Below are positions 10,124-20,512 of a DNA stretch of 34,056 bases, in pieces. The stretch comes from Coptodactyla brooksi (Eukaryota > Arthropoda > Insecta > Coleoptera > Scarabaeidae). The notes beneath the pieces were generated by a model, which had not been told where the DNA came from, ran no database searches, and worked only from the letters and a program-made list of their open reading frames with translations. The stretch lies in NCBI GenBank assembly GCA_033557675.1, contig JAWQRM010000055.1, positions 1-34,056 on the forward strand. The letters run 5' to 3'. Within the stretch, counting starts at the first letter, position 1. Each line of letters opens with the position of its first letter. Made by a program: the position numbers and the translations under genes.

Positions 10124-11199
10124 TAAAATAGAAAATTAGGCCTCATTTATATCCGTCTCCCCCCTTAATCAGACTTCCCAACTGTCTTGCTATAAGTATG
10201 CTTAGTATAAGCCGAAAATGAAAAGAATAAATATAAGAAAAAAAGTTTTATGCCCACTTTAAAGTCTCATATTTTCGCAATTTTTATGTTTTTTATGATT
10301 TTATGTTTATAATGAGTGGTGTTTATGTGTCTTTGTGGGTAAGTGCATTTTATTAGTGTTACGCACTTGTATAACCGAGCTCTTGCAAACATAAACACCA
10401 ATACAACGTTTAGTGCAGCTATTCAAAATTATCGTTAGCTCGCCAGTTTGACAGTTTATGTTTGTGTAAAGTTACCGCCAGTTTCAGCCAACAGAAAGCC
10501 AGGATAGAAGCTGCCTATTCGTTCAATGCTGTGTTCTTGACGTGAACGGGATATAAATAAATATCACCTAATTTTAAAATGATAGCAATAGGAGGCTTCA
10601 CATGTAAAACAAAAAAATAAATAAATACTGCTGTTTATTTATTAAAAAAAGTGCATTTATTTAATTCAATAATTCTGTATCGTCTTAATTTAACAATTAT
10701 TCTTACGTATGTACTCTTCCGTACCTGTTCATACGTACCCGTTCCCATACTTAGCAGCCGGTATTCTTCAGGGACATCTAGCCCCTCTGAACATGGCATG
10801 TAATCTATTAAATTGCTTTTCCCGAATTCGAAAAGCGAATTCGGGGCAGTAATAATTCAAACAGCTATTAGCGGCGTCGAGCTTATGAGGATATACAATA
10901 AGTATCGGCTCACATAACGTGCAGAAAACAGATCTCAGCTTATGTGTATAGGCTAGAAGCGCTCACTACAACTAAAATTTATCGAACTATTTGGTGTATG
11001 TGACATAAATACAAGGTCATTATCAAACCTGCCGAATATTTAATATACAAAGTCGCTATCGTAAACACGGATGACTGTGTAGCACGGTGTTGGACATAAC
11101 AATGTTGTTTAGGAATTAACCATCAAGTGATTAATATTATTAACAATGCTGATTGAATGCTGATTTTAACAAGGTTCTTTCCAGTTTCTCTCGATTAAG
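10124..11199. other. spacer with small inverted repeats
   Basis: There is no gene. GGTGTTTATGT at 10318-10328 is complementary to 10389-10399, enclosing a shorter pair (AAGTGC, GCACTT), which gives a nested foldback. CCCGAATTCG at 10821-10830 pairs perfectly with 10836-10845 across a 5-base loop. The rest is AT-rich. Confidence 0.55.
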
Positions 11200-11650
11200 T
11201 TGTTTCAGAGACATAAGCCTGCACACACGGACTTCAATTATTTTTGCGGCGATAATAGATTCTGTCCTTTTAACATGAAAAGGCGTTCCGCGAAAGTAGA
11301 GCTATTTATAGACAGGTATTGCTTTCTGCTGACGAGCAGATTAGGTGGCTGCAGAAAGGTGAGACGGAAAGTCATCCAAGCTTATGACGAGCCGTTAAGT
11401 GTGTCAGAAGAATTGGCCATCTCACCTAAAGCCGGAACACCATAACGAAAGGTTTGCCTTTTGTAGATTAAACCTTTGAAACTCAATCAAGGACCCTCCC
11501 TTGCTCGTTTTTCGTGGCCAATGTTGAGAGGGTCGCCTCTGCGCTCTTCCGGCTGCCCTTGCTTCTGTCAGCGTAGCTATCTGTGATCTCAAGGATACTC
11601 ACCCTTTTAATTAGGGTCTCCGGGCTGCCACATATTATATTCCGCACGCT
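11200..11650 (+). other. GC-richer block of unknown origin
   Basis: The base composition rises clearly here compared with the flanks. An 81-codon plus-strand frame (11200-11445) reads RRSAKVELFIDRYCF and ends QAYDEPLSVSEELAISPKAG. A possible splice donor (AAAG then GTGAGA) sits inside it near 11358. From 11480 to 11640 the sequence is pyrimidine-rich and non-coding. I do not recognise it; it may be untranslated sequence of an element or part of a host exon. Confidence 0.25.
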
Positions 11651-12650
11651 GTAATTCGGTATGTGCGCGGTACAATATCAGTTGACTTGATGTGCTGTAA
11701 ATAACACGGTTAACATTTACCTACATTAGTAGATGTATTTATTCCACTGATGTAAATAGTTATATTTTAACCCTCTTCAATAACAGCCAAGCCAAAAGTA
11801 ATGAGACGTTTACTAATGATAATATGCCAGATGGCTATACACTATATGGCTTACCATATTTTTCTTTTGGTTCGTAAAGGTCGCTCGAAATTTCCCACCT
11901 TTACAAGAATTCCACGATTCGAATTATGAAAGGAATGCAAAAAATTTACAAAAATAGAAACTATTCAACAATAGCATCGTTTACTAAATAATTTATTAAA
12001 CGTTTAACACGGAAAGATCATAAGAGCTTTTTTGCAATGGCTGAGGAGAGGATAAGTGAAGATTCTATGTTTTCTTGTAACTGTAGGGCTTACCGTATAG
12101 TTATAGACTTGTTGCGAATAAAATATTAAAAATGTATGATCGCGATAAACCTGTAATTAACTACTTTGATGCAAGCCCATATGAGATTGTGGCCATTTTA
12201 TCATATTTAGAAGATGGTAAATAAAAACCTCCAGCTCCAACTGAACGGAATTATTCGCAATTAAGTCATGAAGGCTATCATATGTGTAATGAACAAAATC
12301 CTCCCAAAATACATTTATGAAAAATGCATACTGAGGGAAGCCCGACACTCATACATACAAAAGAAACATAATAAAAAAAACCTTACCTTTGACCCCACAA
12401 CATGATAAAATACAAGTTCGCAGGTCGATTTAGATATAAAGTTAATTAAGTAAGTAATTATAGAATGTCAGTTTTTGTTATCTTATATTTCCGAACGTAA
12501 TGTATTTGGCGCCGGCAGATCATGTAATAAACTGATAAGATCATGTAATAAAATGAAGTAATAAGGCCATATTATTTGTATCATAAGGATACATCAAATT
12601 GAGTAAGAAAAGTTGGGATGTCGAATAGGAAAAATAAGAGGATGATTTCC
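11651..12650. other. AT-rich spacer
   Basis: No gene is recognised. A direct repeat of 14 bases (GATCATGTAATAAA) occurs at 12518 and again at 12539, a 21-base period. A 63-codon minus-strand frame at 12157-12348 has no recognisable motif and is treated as chance. Confidence 0.5.
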
Positions 12651-12651
12651 T

Positions 12652-12716
12652 GAAGAGTGGGCCAGCGGTAAAAGCGTTTGGCATAAGGTCATAGGTTCGA
12701 ATCCTGCACAGAGGTA
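12652..12716 (+). repeat. tRNA-like SINE head (A and B boxes)
   Basis: An A-box-like GGGCCAGCGG at 12659-12668 is followed 35 bases on by a perfect B box, GGTTCGAATCC, at 12694-12704. Spacing and flanking phrases (AAAAGCGTTTGGC, AAGGTCATAGG, TGCACAGAGG) look like the D arm, variable loop and T arm of a tRNA. The anticodon arm appears to be deleted between TTTGGC and AAGGTC, so it is not a working tRNA. Such split-promoter heads are the 5' part of tRNA-derived SINEs. A T run follows, and no obvious SINE body or target-site duplication was delimited. Confidence 0.55.
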
Positions 12717-13045
12717 AATCATTTTTTTGTTCAGTAAAAAGTAATTAATTACTTAATTTCATATTTCGTGGAAAATGTCCACGGAATAGCAACAAATGTC
12801 TATACCTGTTGTTGATTTAAGGACTAACTACTAGGCGCATATGATGATGTCATAAATAGACTTCGCTTGTGATGGACTGAAATCGTGTTAATGTAAATCT
12901 AATACAAACTAGTTGTAATGGCGTTCATTGGGACTAGGCAACTACGATCAGTATAACGGAGGGTCATAACAGATGTAACGATTCGATTTGTTTATGTGTT
13001 TTAATGTTGTGGAAATTTCAGTTTTCAGTTTGTTTTGCTAGTGAC
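12717..13045. other. spacer
   Basis: This AT-rich stretch lies between the SINE head and the truncated 3' side of the LINE relic. AATTAAGTAA near 12440 and its near-complement near 12750 weakly bracket the SINE head. No gene is seen. Confidence 0.4.
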
Positions 13046-13660
13046 CTAAAGAGGGTATCGTAAGACCGCATATAACAATCTAGGATCGAAAGTAACACCT
13101 AGATCGTTGACATGGTCCTTAGCTTTCAATAGTTCTGGATCAAGTTTATAACTAAAACTTAAATTATACCGTTTGCTGCGAAATGTGATTTGGAAACACT
13201 TACTGAAATTTAAAATTAATTTATTGTTCAAACTGTAAGAATGCAAGCCATCAATGTCCTTATGCAGTTTACAACAGTCTGCAGTAGTTTCGATCCGCGT
13301 AAATATTTTACTGTCGTCAGAATTCAGCAAAAACCCCGAATTACGAAAATACATTCCAATATATCATTCGCATAAACTAACAATAACAAAGGCCCTGAAT
13401 GACTACCCCGCGGCACACCCAACCCCACTGATCTGCAATCTGATATATAGTTATTTACTTTTACGGCTTGGCATCTGCTAGAAGTGTAGGATAATGTGAT
13501 CCAAGACAAGATTCCACGCGGTAGGGTGTAGAAAGAAAGCCTTCACTGTAATCTGTGTAAATGGCGTCAACTTATTGTTAAGAGCATTGTGCATGTAATT
13601 CATGTAAGATACAAGGTTGGTATCGCCAGGCTTATCGGGTAAAAACCCATGCTGCTAATT
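13046..13660 (-). pseudogene. LINE-1st copy: reverse transcriptase relic (Jockey/CR1-like)
   Basis: This is the reverse transcriptase of a non-LTR retrotransposon. On the minus strand, near 13640-13560, it reads GDTNLVSYMNYMHNALNN. After a damaged stretch comes the frame 13324-13509 with YQ-like CQAVKVNNYISDC and GVPRGSHSGPLLLLVYANDI, the classic GxPQGS...LLF pattern of non-LTR RT. The next frame, 13046-13354, holds the active-site region as LLNSDDSKIFTRIE (a tyrosine-alanine-aspartate-aspartate box degraded to SDD), SLNNKLILNFSKC and KDHVNDLGVTFDP. The copy stops there; the thumb and 3' UTR are missing. Frameshifts and the altered box show it is dead. Confidence 0.86.
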
Positions 13661-13989
13661 AATAGCGAAAGGTTGTAAATCAAAATATATTTCCATAAAT
13701 AAAAAATTTTCGAGAAAATAAAAAGCATTGAAATCAGTCAATAATTAGAAATCACCTGGGCATCCATTACTCAATTTTAACAATGGAACAATAAACACTA
13801 AAAACAACGCTCGCCAAAGAATGCCTAATACAGCCACCGGTACTTATATGATCTAGTGGGGTATCAAGAGAACCACTAATATAAACAGAGCTAAAGTACC
13901 CCGAAAATAACTGTGCAATGCCTTGACCGCTGCCAGCCCACACACCATTGTATTTCTTATGATCGGGGATACCATAATTACTACGTTAC

Positions 13990-14358
13990 TTATTTTTTAC
14001 AAATCACTAGATATGAAAGATTGCGCCACCTTTTCCGCCACCTTTTTTTATGAATTTTCAATTTTTCCGTGATTGCTTTAATTGTAGTCCGAGAATACCA
14101 CATGAGAAAATGGCTACGGTGGATCATTTTATGGGAAACATAGTCTCAAATAAATTGGTTTAAATGATTGTAGAATGCTGCCACCGCCTGTTCAACGTTA
14201 ACTCCAGAAAAACAGTTAGACCAATCGACAATCCGAATAAACCTGTTCATGGTTTGTGCCATTAAAAGAAAAAATAATTGAAGAGCCATCATCGAGCCTT
14301 TTACAGCGAGTAAATGTAAAAATAAGCTCGGGAGCCGAAGAACCCGATAAGATAACAA
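13990..14358 (-). pseudogene. LINE-1st copy: region between endonuclease and RT
   Basis: The frame 14146-14358 reads MNRFIRIVDWSNCFSGVNVE and then AVAAFYNHLNQFI, which is the conserved spacer of ORF2 after the endonuclease in Jockey/CR1-like LINEs (a tryptophan followed by a helical FY..L segment). Beyond a stop, MWYSRTTIKAITEKLKIHKK is seen at about 14105-14045, matching the W(F/Y)S..I..I..K..H pattern just before RT. It is in the right order between the endonuclease and RT parts. Confidence 0.7.
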
Positions 14359-14362
14359 GATG

Positions 14363-14940
14363 TTACATTATGTACAATACGGCGCTACATAAAACCAAAT
14401 CTAGTATTCTACCATTACTGCCAGCTACATTATTATACTGTTGAAGATCATAATAAGCAACTATTTGGAGAAAATCGTTACTCCGCGCATTCGATGCTGC
14501 GAGTGGTAGAAAACAGCTAGATGGTGAAGGATTCGAAAGAATGTCCGGCATGTTGAAATGGCCAACAATTAAAATCACGGAGATCATCGTCAGGGTTAGA
14601 CTCACGGACATATTGCAGCTTATGTAAAAACCTTTCCATAGTTTACTGTCATACAACCACAAATCCTCTGTACCAGCAGCATACTCAGGCAGCGAAGACT
14701 AACAGCAATAAGGACTCTTCCACCATTGGTTTTAACAGAATCAGAGGAACCTCTATCGCGCCGGTGCACAACGTACTCGTCACAAAACAACTATCCATCG
14801 TATGCGGATTCATTTAAAAATGTTTCAAGTCACATCAAGTCACAATCAAAGTTAAAGGAATTTAAGTAGGTAGTAGCCGTAGTGGTATATAGACCACGAA
14901 CGTTTTACTAATAGACCGATGTCGATATTCTTGTGATAAC
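14363..14940 (-). pseudogene. LINE-1st copy: EEP-type endonuclease relic
   Basis: This is the apurinic-like endonuclease (endonuclease/exonuclease/phosphatase fold) that nicks target DNA. The N-terminal half is seen near 14800-14680 as SAYDG, DEYVVHRRDRGSSDS and GGRVLIAVSLR, which gives the Y.V.R.DR...GGGV.I pattern. The C-terminal half lies in 14363-14662: LIVGHFNMPDI (normally GDFN; the catalytic aspartate is histidine here) and YNNVAGSNGRILDLVLCS. The loss of the catalytic aspartate and the shift between halves argue for an inactive copy. Confidence 0.8.
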
Positions 14941-15126
14941 AATTCGTAATTAATTAATTAAGACGAAATTTAATTTAAAGTTTACTCAAGTCAGAGTCAG
15001 ATTTGACCACTACGACCTCTGTCCCATCAACTTGCCGAGCATGGACCACGCAATTTCTCGTCCAGATACTTTCTTTCCCGCCCGACATTCTTGACACGTT
15101 TAAAAAAGTTAAATGTTGTCAAATGC

Positions 15127-15573
15127 TCATTTACAAATATTGCATGACAACATCTGGAACGGAAAGACCAGAAGAGGTTTTACTTTTTCGCGGCTGCCTA
15201 GCAGATGCCAATGCAATTGATCACGCGTTCTGCTGGACAAACATTTAACAACCATGTTTTTGTGATGATGAACCCTCCGTTTGCCCGAGAAGGAGGCTGA
15301 TAAACCACAATAAACTTCGCTACTCCAGAGATCCCCGTCACTCTGTTCGAGGATTCCACTAATGATCAGATTACTCATTCTAGAATATTGTTCAAAATGT
15401 TCAATACGAGATTTAAGCTCAGATATAATATTCTTAAGTTAGGCGTTCTCACTAATGGCGGATTCCACCCGCTTTATCCTGTCACCGAAAGATTGCATAG
15501 TCGCCTTAGACTCGGTTAATTTATCGCCACGAAAAGTAACTGATTTTAACAGCTCTGCATATTTAGAATTCAT
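15127..15573 (-). pseudogene. LINE-1st copy: ORF1 protein with one in-frame stop
   Basis: This is the first open reading frame of the LINE, encoding a nucleic-acid-binding protein. From an ATG at 15571-15573 the frame runs without a shift to 15127, interrupted only by a TAA at 15439-15441. It begins MNSKYAELLKS and has a heptad-rich coiled-coil segment (NIISELKSRIEHFEQYSRMS), followed by NLIISGILEQSDGD and the RRM-like core VVKCLSSRTRDQLHWHLLGS. The coiled coil followed by the RRM-like block is the usual ORF1 architecture of this group. It lies upstream of the endonuclease in the same orientation. Confidence 0.72.
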
Positions 15574-15659
15574 ATCCTTCTGTTATTTTTCTGTTAATGT
15601 GGTAACTTTCAGTCAAAAACAACATATCATTTATTTTTCTTGCACTACAGTGTAAAAAA

Positions 15660-16935
15660 TTAGTCAATTCTTTTTAAGTGTACCTCTTGACTATTTTTAA
15701 TAAAATATGTATTATGAACCATTACATGTCATTACAGGTTCCAGAGACATAGCATAGCCGGTGGCCTAATGTGATTTATTTTATTAATATCTCCGGTTAG
15801 AAAGAAGATAGGAAGTTGCGGTTGGGATTGACTTTTTAAGAACTCGGTACTCTATTTAACTGTGTAAAGAGAGGTATACCATGTTATTTAAAATTTTCAT
15901 GATAATCCGTTATAAATGTTGAAATGCCAAAAAAGCCCTTTATTTATCGCGGCATAATGGATTCTGGGATGGTTTATATAACAGATTATTCAATAAAAAG
16001 AACTCTTTCAAACAAGACCTAGTTTGTTTAATTTCGTTAACTCAAACCGGAGTTATTGCTATTTTAATACAAAATGTTTGATTTTTCTCCACCACTATAT
16101 TATTTTAGGAAACAGAGCAAAACACTTCAAATAAAAGATATTTCAAATTTTCCAGTTGTTACGATGCTAATCTTTAAAATAACTCTTTACTTACATATTT
16201 TTGAGAAAAAAAACCTTTTTGTTTATTTCTGTTTATTTGATTGGTTACAACAGTTACTCCCCCTAGCGGCCATCTCTCGAACTTGAAAATAATTTCCAGC
16301 AATTTTCCGTGGCCAAATTATCCATTAATATTTTTGCCCCAAGTTGTATGATTAACGGTTACCGAGTTATGGCCGGCGTCCATTCTTAGATGGCCACCCA
16401 GTACATAATATCACATTTTACATTAAATTCTTGATGGTTAGGATCGGTTATTCTGTTTGGTTACTATTTTGTGTTGGTAGAATCCAATTTTGGATTGTTG
16501 TTTCTCCAGAAGGTTATATATAGGAGGGAAAATTCTTGAGACGCCTTCCTTACATTGTACTTTGGTAAGATAAAGTAACATGTGCTCGTGGTTCGAGTCG
16601 CCGTGGATTCCGATTCCTGATATTAATTTTGAACCTTGGGTAGAGCTCAGATTTCGCTAGAAGCGGCTCATTGGCAAATTCCACAGATTTAGAGGCGCTT
16701 AGTAATATTATAGCTGCTTGATTAGTTTCACACCGCCTTTTACGGCTGGGCCGGATGTAGCCTTTCGAATCTCGGCCATCGTTCAAACCGTGTTCGTAAA
16801 TATATAAATTTACGGACAGACGGTGGCTTCGATATCGTGTCTTCAGAGGTGGAAGCTAGGTTATGTTATTTGTTTTTGTTATTTTTAATAATGTTTATGT
16901 ATCTCATAGTCAAATTGTGTTAATAGTTTTCTGTT
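15660..16935. other. spacer between two LINE relics
   Basis: No confident gene. The sequence near 16250-16420 is GC-richer (CTAGCGGCCATC, GAGTTATGGCCGGCG), typical of untranslated mobile-element sequence, but I cannot assign it. A 78-codon minus-strand frame at 16550-16786 rich in arginine and serine has no recognisable motif. A GGTTCGAGTC near 16590 resembles a B box, without an A box at the right distance. Confidence 0.4.
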
Positions 16936-16937
16936 GA

Positions 16938-17860
16938 TTTATCATGCCCTGTAGCTGAATTCTTGCCATTTGACAGCAGTTCCCAATACTCAGCCTCTCC
17001 CATCAAAATATCTTTGAATGGGGGGTAATTCTTAGTCTGGAATATTTCAAACCATTCGTTAACCATATCGAAAGTTCCTTTGTCAAATCGCTTTCCGACA
17101 ACAAATATGCTTTGTCTAGGTATTTGGTATATACTTACGTGATATCAGGATCGGATGTGTGCAAAATATTTGTGTCAGGATCTCTAAGCATGTGGGGATA
17201 TTATTTTTCCTGTACTTAGATAGCTTTTTAATTTCAGCCCAGAATTTCTTTCCTCTGCTTTCTTTAACTCTGCTGCATGTTGTGAGATAGTTGCTGGTCT
17301 TATAATCTCTAACAAGATTATGAATTGTCTTGTTTAATTGGTTAAATTTTTTCTTTGTCTGAATTGTCTGTTATCCAAAATTCCCTGTACGTACTTCTCT
17401 TTTCCTTAATGAGTCTTATAATGAACGGAGGCAAGGGGTATGAGTAAGCCAATTCTTTTTTTATAGGTGAATGTCTTTCAATCGAGGTGCTGAGGCAGTG
17501 GAGGAACGAAGAAATGCTCCCCTCATTAATTGTCCCATTTACTTTTAAATAGCTTCTCAAGTCTTCATTTACATTTTGAACGTCGCACAGGAAAAAGTTC
17601 CGCCGAATAGCTGCATTATTGTTTAATGGCCTTGTATGGATTCGTAGTTTGAAGTCAATGCCCAAATGATCTGAACAGAGGTCACATGTTACTTGTATTG
17701 AATGTACTAAAGGATATATTGTAGGACAGCAAACAATCATTCGAAGTTTGAAATATTTGAATGAAAATCTTTTTCTCATAGCATTGTGATTAAAGTCTAT
17801 TGTATGATCTGTGTGGATGTAGAGTAGAAATATGTGCAATCTCTCCACTGCCATCCGCAC
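16938..17860 (-). pseudogene. LINE-2nd copy: endonuclease end and start of RT region
   Basis: The 172-codon minus-strand frame at 17342-17860 carries TCDLCSDHLGIDFKLRIHTR, the SDH motif that ends the endonuclease fold of non-LTR elements, followed by NNNAAIRRNFF and the linker PPFIIRLIKEKRSTYREFWI that precedes RT. Past its stop, minus-strand codons near 17335-17210 read HNLVRDYKTSNYL and, in another frame, GKKFWAEIKKLSKY. Near 17040-16945 are FQTKNYPPFKD and SNGKNSATGHDKS, the last being the NG-S-A-GHD segment at the start of RT. The RT core is absent, so the copy is truncated at about 16938. Confidence 0.78.
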
Positions 17861-18200
17861 ATTTTTGGAGGATTTTCACAATTCGCTTTTATCGACTTGT
17901 TAATTAAAATGGTGCTCCCACCTTTAATATTCCAGTGGCTAATTCCGAGAGCTTTTGTATGACGGCCCAATCTCGATACATGTTATCATTAGTTTTGGTC
18001 TCGAACATTTTGGTGCGAACATTCCGCAATCGACTGGATTGTTGTAAAGATAATTTCTTATTAGGTGGGATTTGTTGTGATAGCTATTTATGTTTGGATA
18101 TAAGAAGTCAGCCATCGAACTCATGATGACAGTGGCTTGTTTTCCATTTAATGGTTCAATAGGAGATGATGCGGAGGGATTGTCCATGTCGAGCATTATT
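17861..18200 (-). pseudogene. LINE-2nd copy: N-terminal endonuclease relic
   Basis: The minus-strand frame at 17939-18196 reads MDNPSASSPIEP, then LYPNINSYHNKSHLIRNYLY and NNPVDCGMF. The N.NS...K...LI..YL....D pattern is the beginning of an EEP endonuclease of a LINE (an asparagine followed by a helix and a hydrophobic strand before the catalytic E.K). After a shift, codons read TNDN-like residues and W-rich scraps. It sits between the ORF1 relic and the SDH-containing frame in the same orientation. Confidence 0.62.
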
Positions 18201-18450
18201 ATCTAAATGTGATTACCAGTGAATGGAACCAACGTATCCACCTTATATAAATCGACAAATCTTAATCTCAGCTTATTGATTTTACAATTTTTGACAGTTT
18301 TTATCTATCGATTGCTTTTGGAGTGTTCAATTTTGTTGTATAAGTGTGTAATATGTGATGGTGGACTGTTAACGGTTGGTGAATTCTTGATTGCTATGTA
18401 ACTTTTGGATATAGGTCTACGGTTGTTTGTTTAAACATTTTATTGTCGTG

Positions 18451-19115
18451 TTAGGGATGCCTTGAATTTAAGCTTAGACCAAGCGTTGTGTCCCTCTTGT
18501 TAAAGTGATTAAAAGAGTTACACATGGAACATGGCAGCGACAGTGGCGGAGGTGCTAGGCTTTCTACAACCGGGAAATGTTTATGTAAGTAAAAAAGCCC
18601 ATCATGGATGAGCCATTGATATGTCTTTTCGCAGCCGGTGATTATTCTTATTTTAAATGTTACTTTATTTGTAATTTTGGAAGTTATTCTTTGGCAGAAA
18701 CTATGATCGTACCCCAGCGATTTAAAATGATCGCTATCTTCAGAGTCTGTGATTTCAAGGTGGACTGAAGTTATCACCGCTGAATGCGATGCAGTCGGTA
18801 GCTTTCTTTCAGTATGAGAAGACTTAGAGTTCCTTTAAAGTCTGATGATCCCTTGTTGTTTTAATTTATTGAGGTTAAAAATTTCACCTCTTCGATTAAA
18901 GTTATTTGTGGATCAGAACTTGCAAAATTTAATTCTCGAAATTTAGGCCATTGTTGTGATACTAAAGGTGGAATTGTAACTTTTCCGGTTTGGGGCATCT
19001 GAGTAAATGCGGGCACATGTCTCGTGTGAGTGAATTTATTAGTGGTTTGTTGAGATGTGGTTATTGCGGGTGGTGTCTTAAATAGTGGTGGATAACTTGT
19101 CCATTTTTTTTTCAA
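18451..19115 (-). pseudogene. LINE-2nd copy: ORF1 (gag-like) relic
   Basis: Two minus-strand frames make up an ORF1-like protein. The upstream one, 18861-19115, begins MKKKWTSYPPLF and is rich in threonine, proline and glutamine, like the low-complexity N-terminus of many LINE ORF1 proteins. The downstream one, 18451-18777, has VTFKIRIITGCEKTYQWLIH and FLYLHKHFPVVESLAPPP-like residues, then a zinc-knuckle-like CSMCNSFNHFNK (C-x2-C-x4-H; the last cysteine is lost). The order relative to the endonuclease is correct. A frameshift separates the two. Confidence 0.6.
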
Positions 19116-20512
19116 AAAAATTAAATTTTTTTTTAAATTTGAGAAAGATTTGTTTCTGATAAAAATTTTATTTCTATCAGAAACTTATTTATTAACTTAA
19201 TAGACCAGCCATCTCTAGACATTTCTATGACAAGATCATTACTGTTGAAGGAATACGGCTTTGCATTGTCTTGTTGGACGAGTAGATAGAGATACTATTA
19301 AATATTGAAGAAAACTGATCAGCGAAAGCATTAACTATTTTATTAGGGTCATTATAGGTAGAGTTGGAGTTATCAAAAGAACCGCTGAAGGAAAGCTGCA
19401 GAATACCAATGTGAAGGAAATGTGATGCTTTTTAAACCAAAAACCATTATCTCGTGTGATGAATTTTTACAAGGTGTGTTAAAAAGAACGAACCTTACCA
19501 ATTAGTGAGAGTAGAAGTTGTCAATAGCAAAAGTCGATAACAAATTGTATGCACAAACTATATTTTTTATACATTAAATGTACCACAACATCACTTCGAC
19601 TGCACCTGGTCGTGCGACCAGTCAGCGATTTTGTCTTAGTGATCTAAGTGTAAGTAGATCTAAAATTTCACCCTATGATTCAAAACATTTCTTAAATCCT
19701 AATAATCACTATATGGTGTGTAGTATACTGTGTTCATTTTCAAACTTTTTATATGTGGATATGTTGCTCTAGCAGATGAGAGAATTAGCATCAGATTGGA
19801 GTAAAGAATTTAGTTTTATTGCAGTGGTAGCGCATACCAGTGACACACTATTAATGCGTGAACAGTTCAATGTTCGGTATGTCGCAATAAAGACCTCTTT
19901 ACGCGTGCACTGCTAAATAAGTAATAGGGTACAATAAATGATAGGTAACTAGTAATAGAGAAAAGGTATTTAATCGATAGTCGCAGAGTTAAGACGGGAG
20001 GGTAAAATAAATGGTTAACCTCCTAATTGAAATTTTCTTCATCATTCATACAGCATAAAGCACTAACAGATCATTTTAAGGCGACCATCCTAAAAGTGGG
20101 GTATTAGTAAGTTATTTCATTTATTACCTGATGTTGTATTTTTAGTGTACGTCTAGGTATCTAGAACAGGAATTCCAATCAATCTTCAAGTCCAGTTCAT
20201 GATGCGCAGCTAGAAGGAGACGTTCTTTGATGAATGAAATTGTATCACCCGTTGAAGATACGAAGTGCGCTCCTAAGGAATATGAAATATATAGATTCTG
20301 ATTTTTTTTTGTGAATTCTACAAAGGACAGTAAAACTTACAGTAACAAGGCACTAAAAAGCGTAAATCATAACTGATCTTATACGAATGAATTATTTAAA
20401 ATTTGAAAGAGTAAAGGTCTTACAACTATGCTCTCTAGCTTACTTAAAATCTCGCACTATAGCACTTTTAAGCCGCGAGTACATCTATTTCTAGTGAACA
20501 TAATTAAAGGAA
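19116..20512. other. AT-rich spacer with small inverted repeats
   Basis: Low-complexity A/T tracts lie at 19106-19140. TGTTTCTGATA near 19151 pairs with TATCAGAAAC at 19175-19184. TTTATTGC at 19815-19822 pairs with 19884-19891, with GCATACC and GGTATG inside. No gene is recognised; the 64-codon frame at 19578-19772 shows no motif. Confidence 0.45.

Noticed and set aside
16585..16605. B-box-like GGTTCGAGTC as a second SINE head
   Set aside because: The last two box positions do not fit and no A box lies at 30-60 bases upstream.
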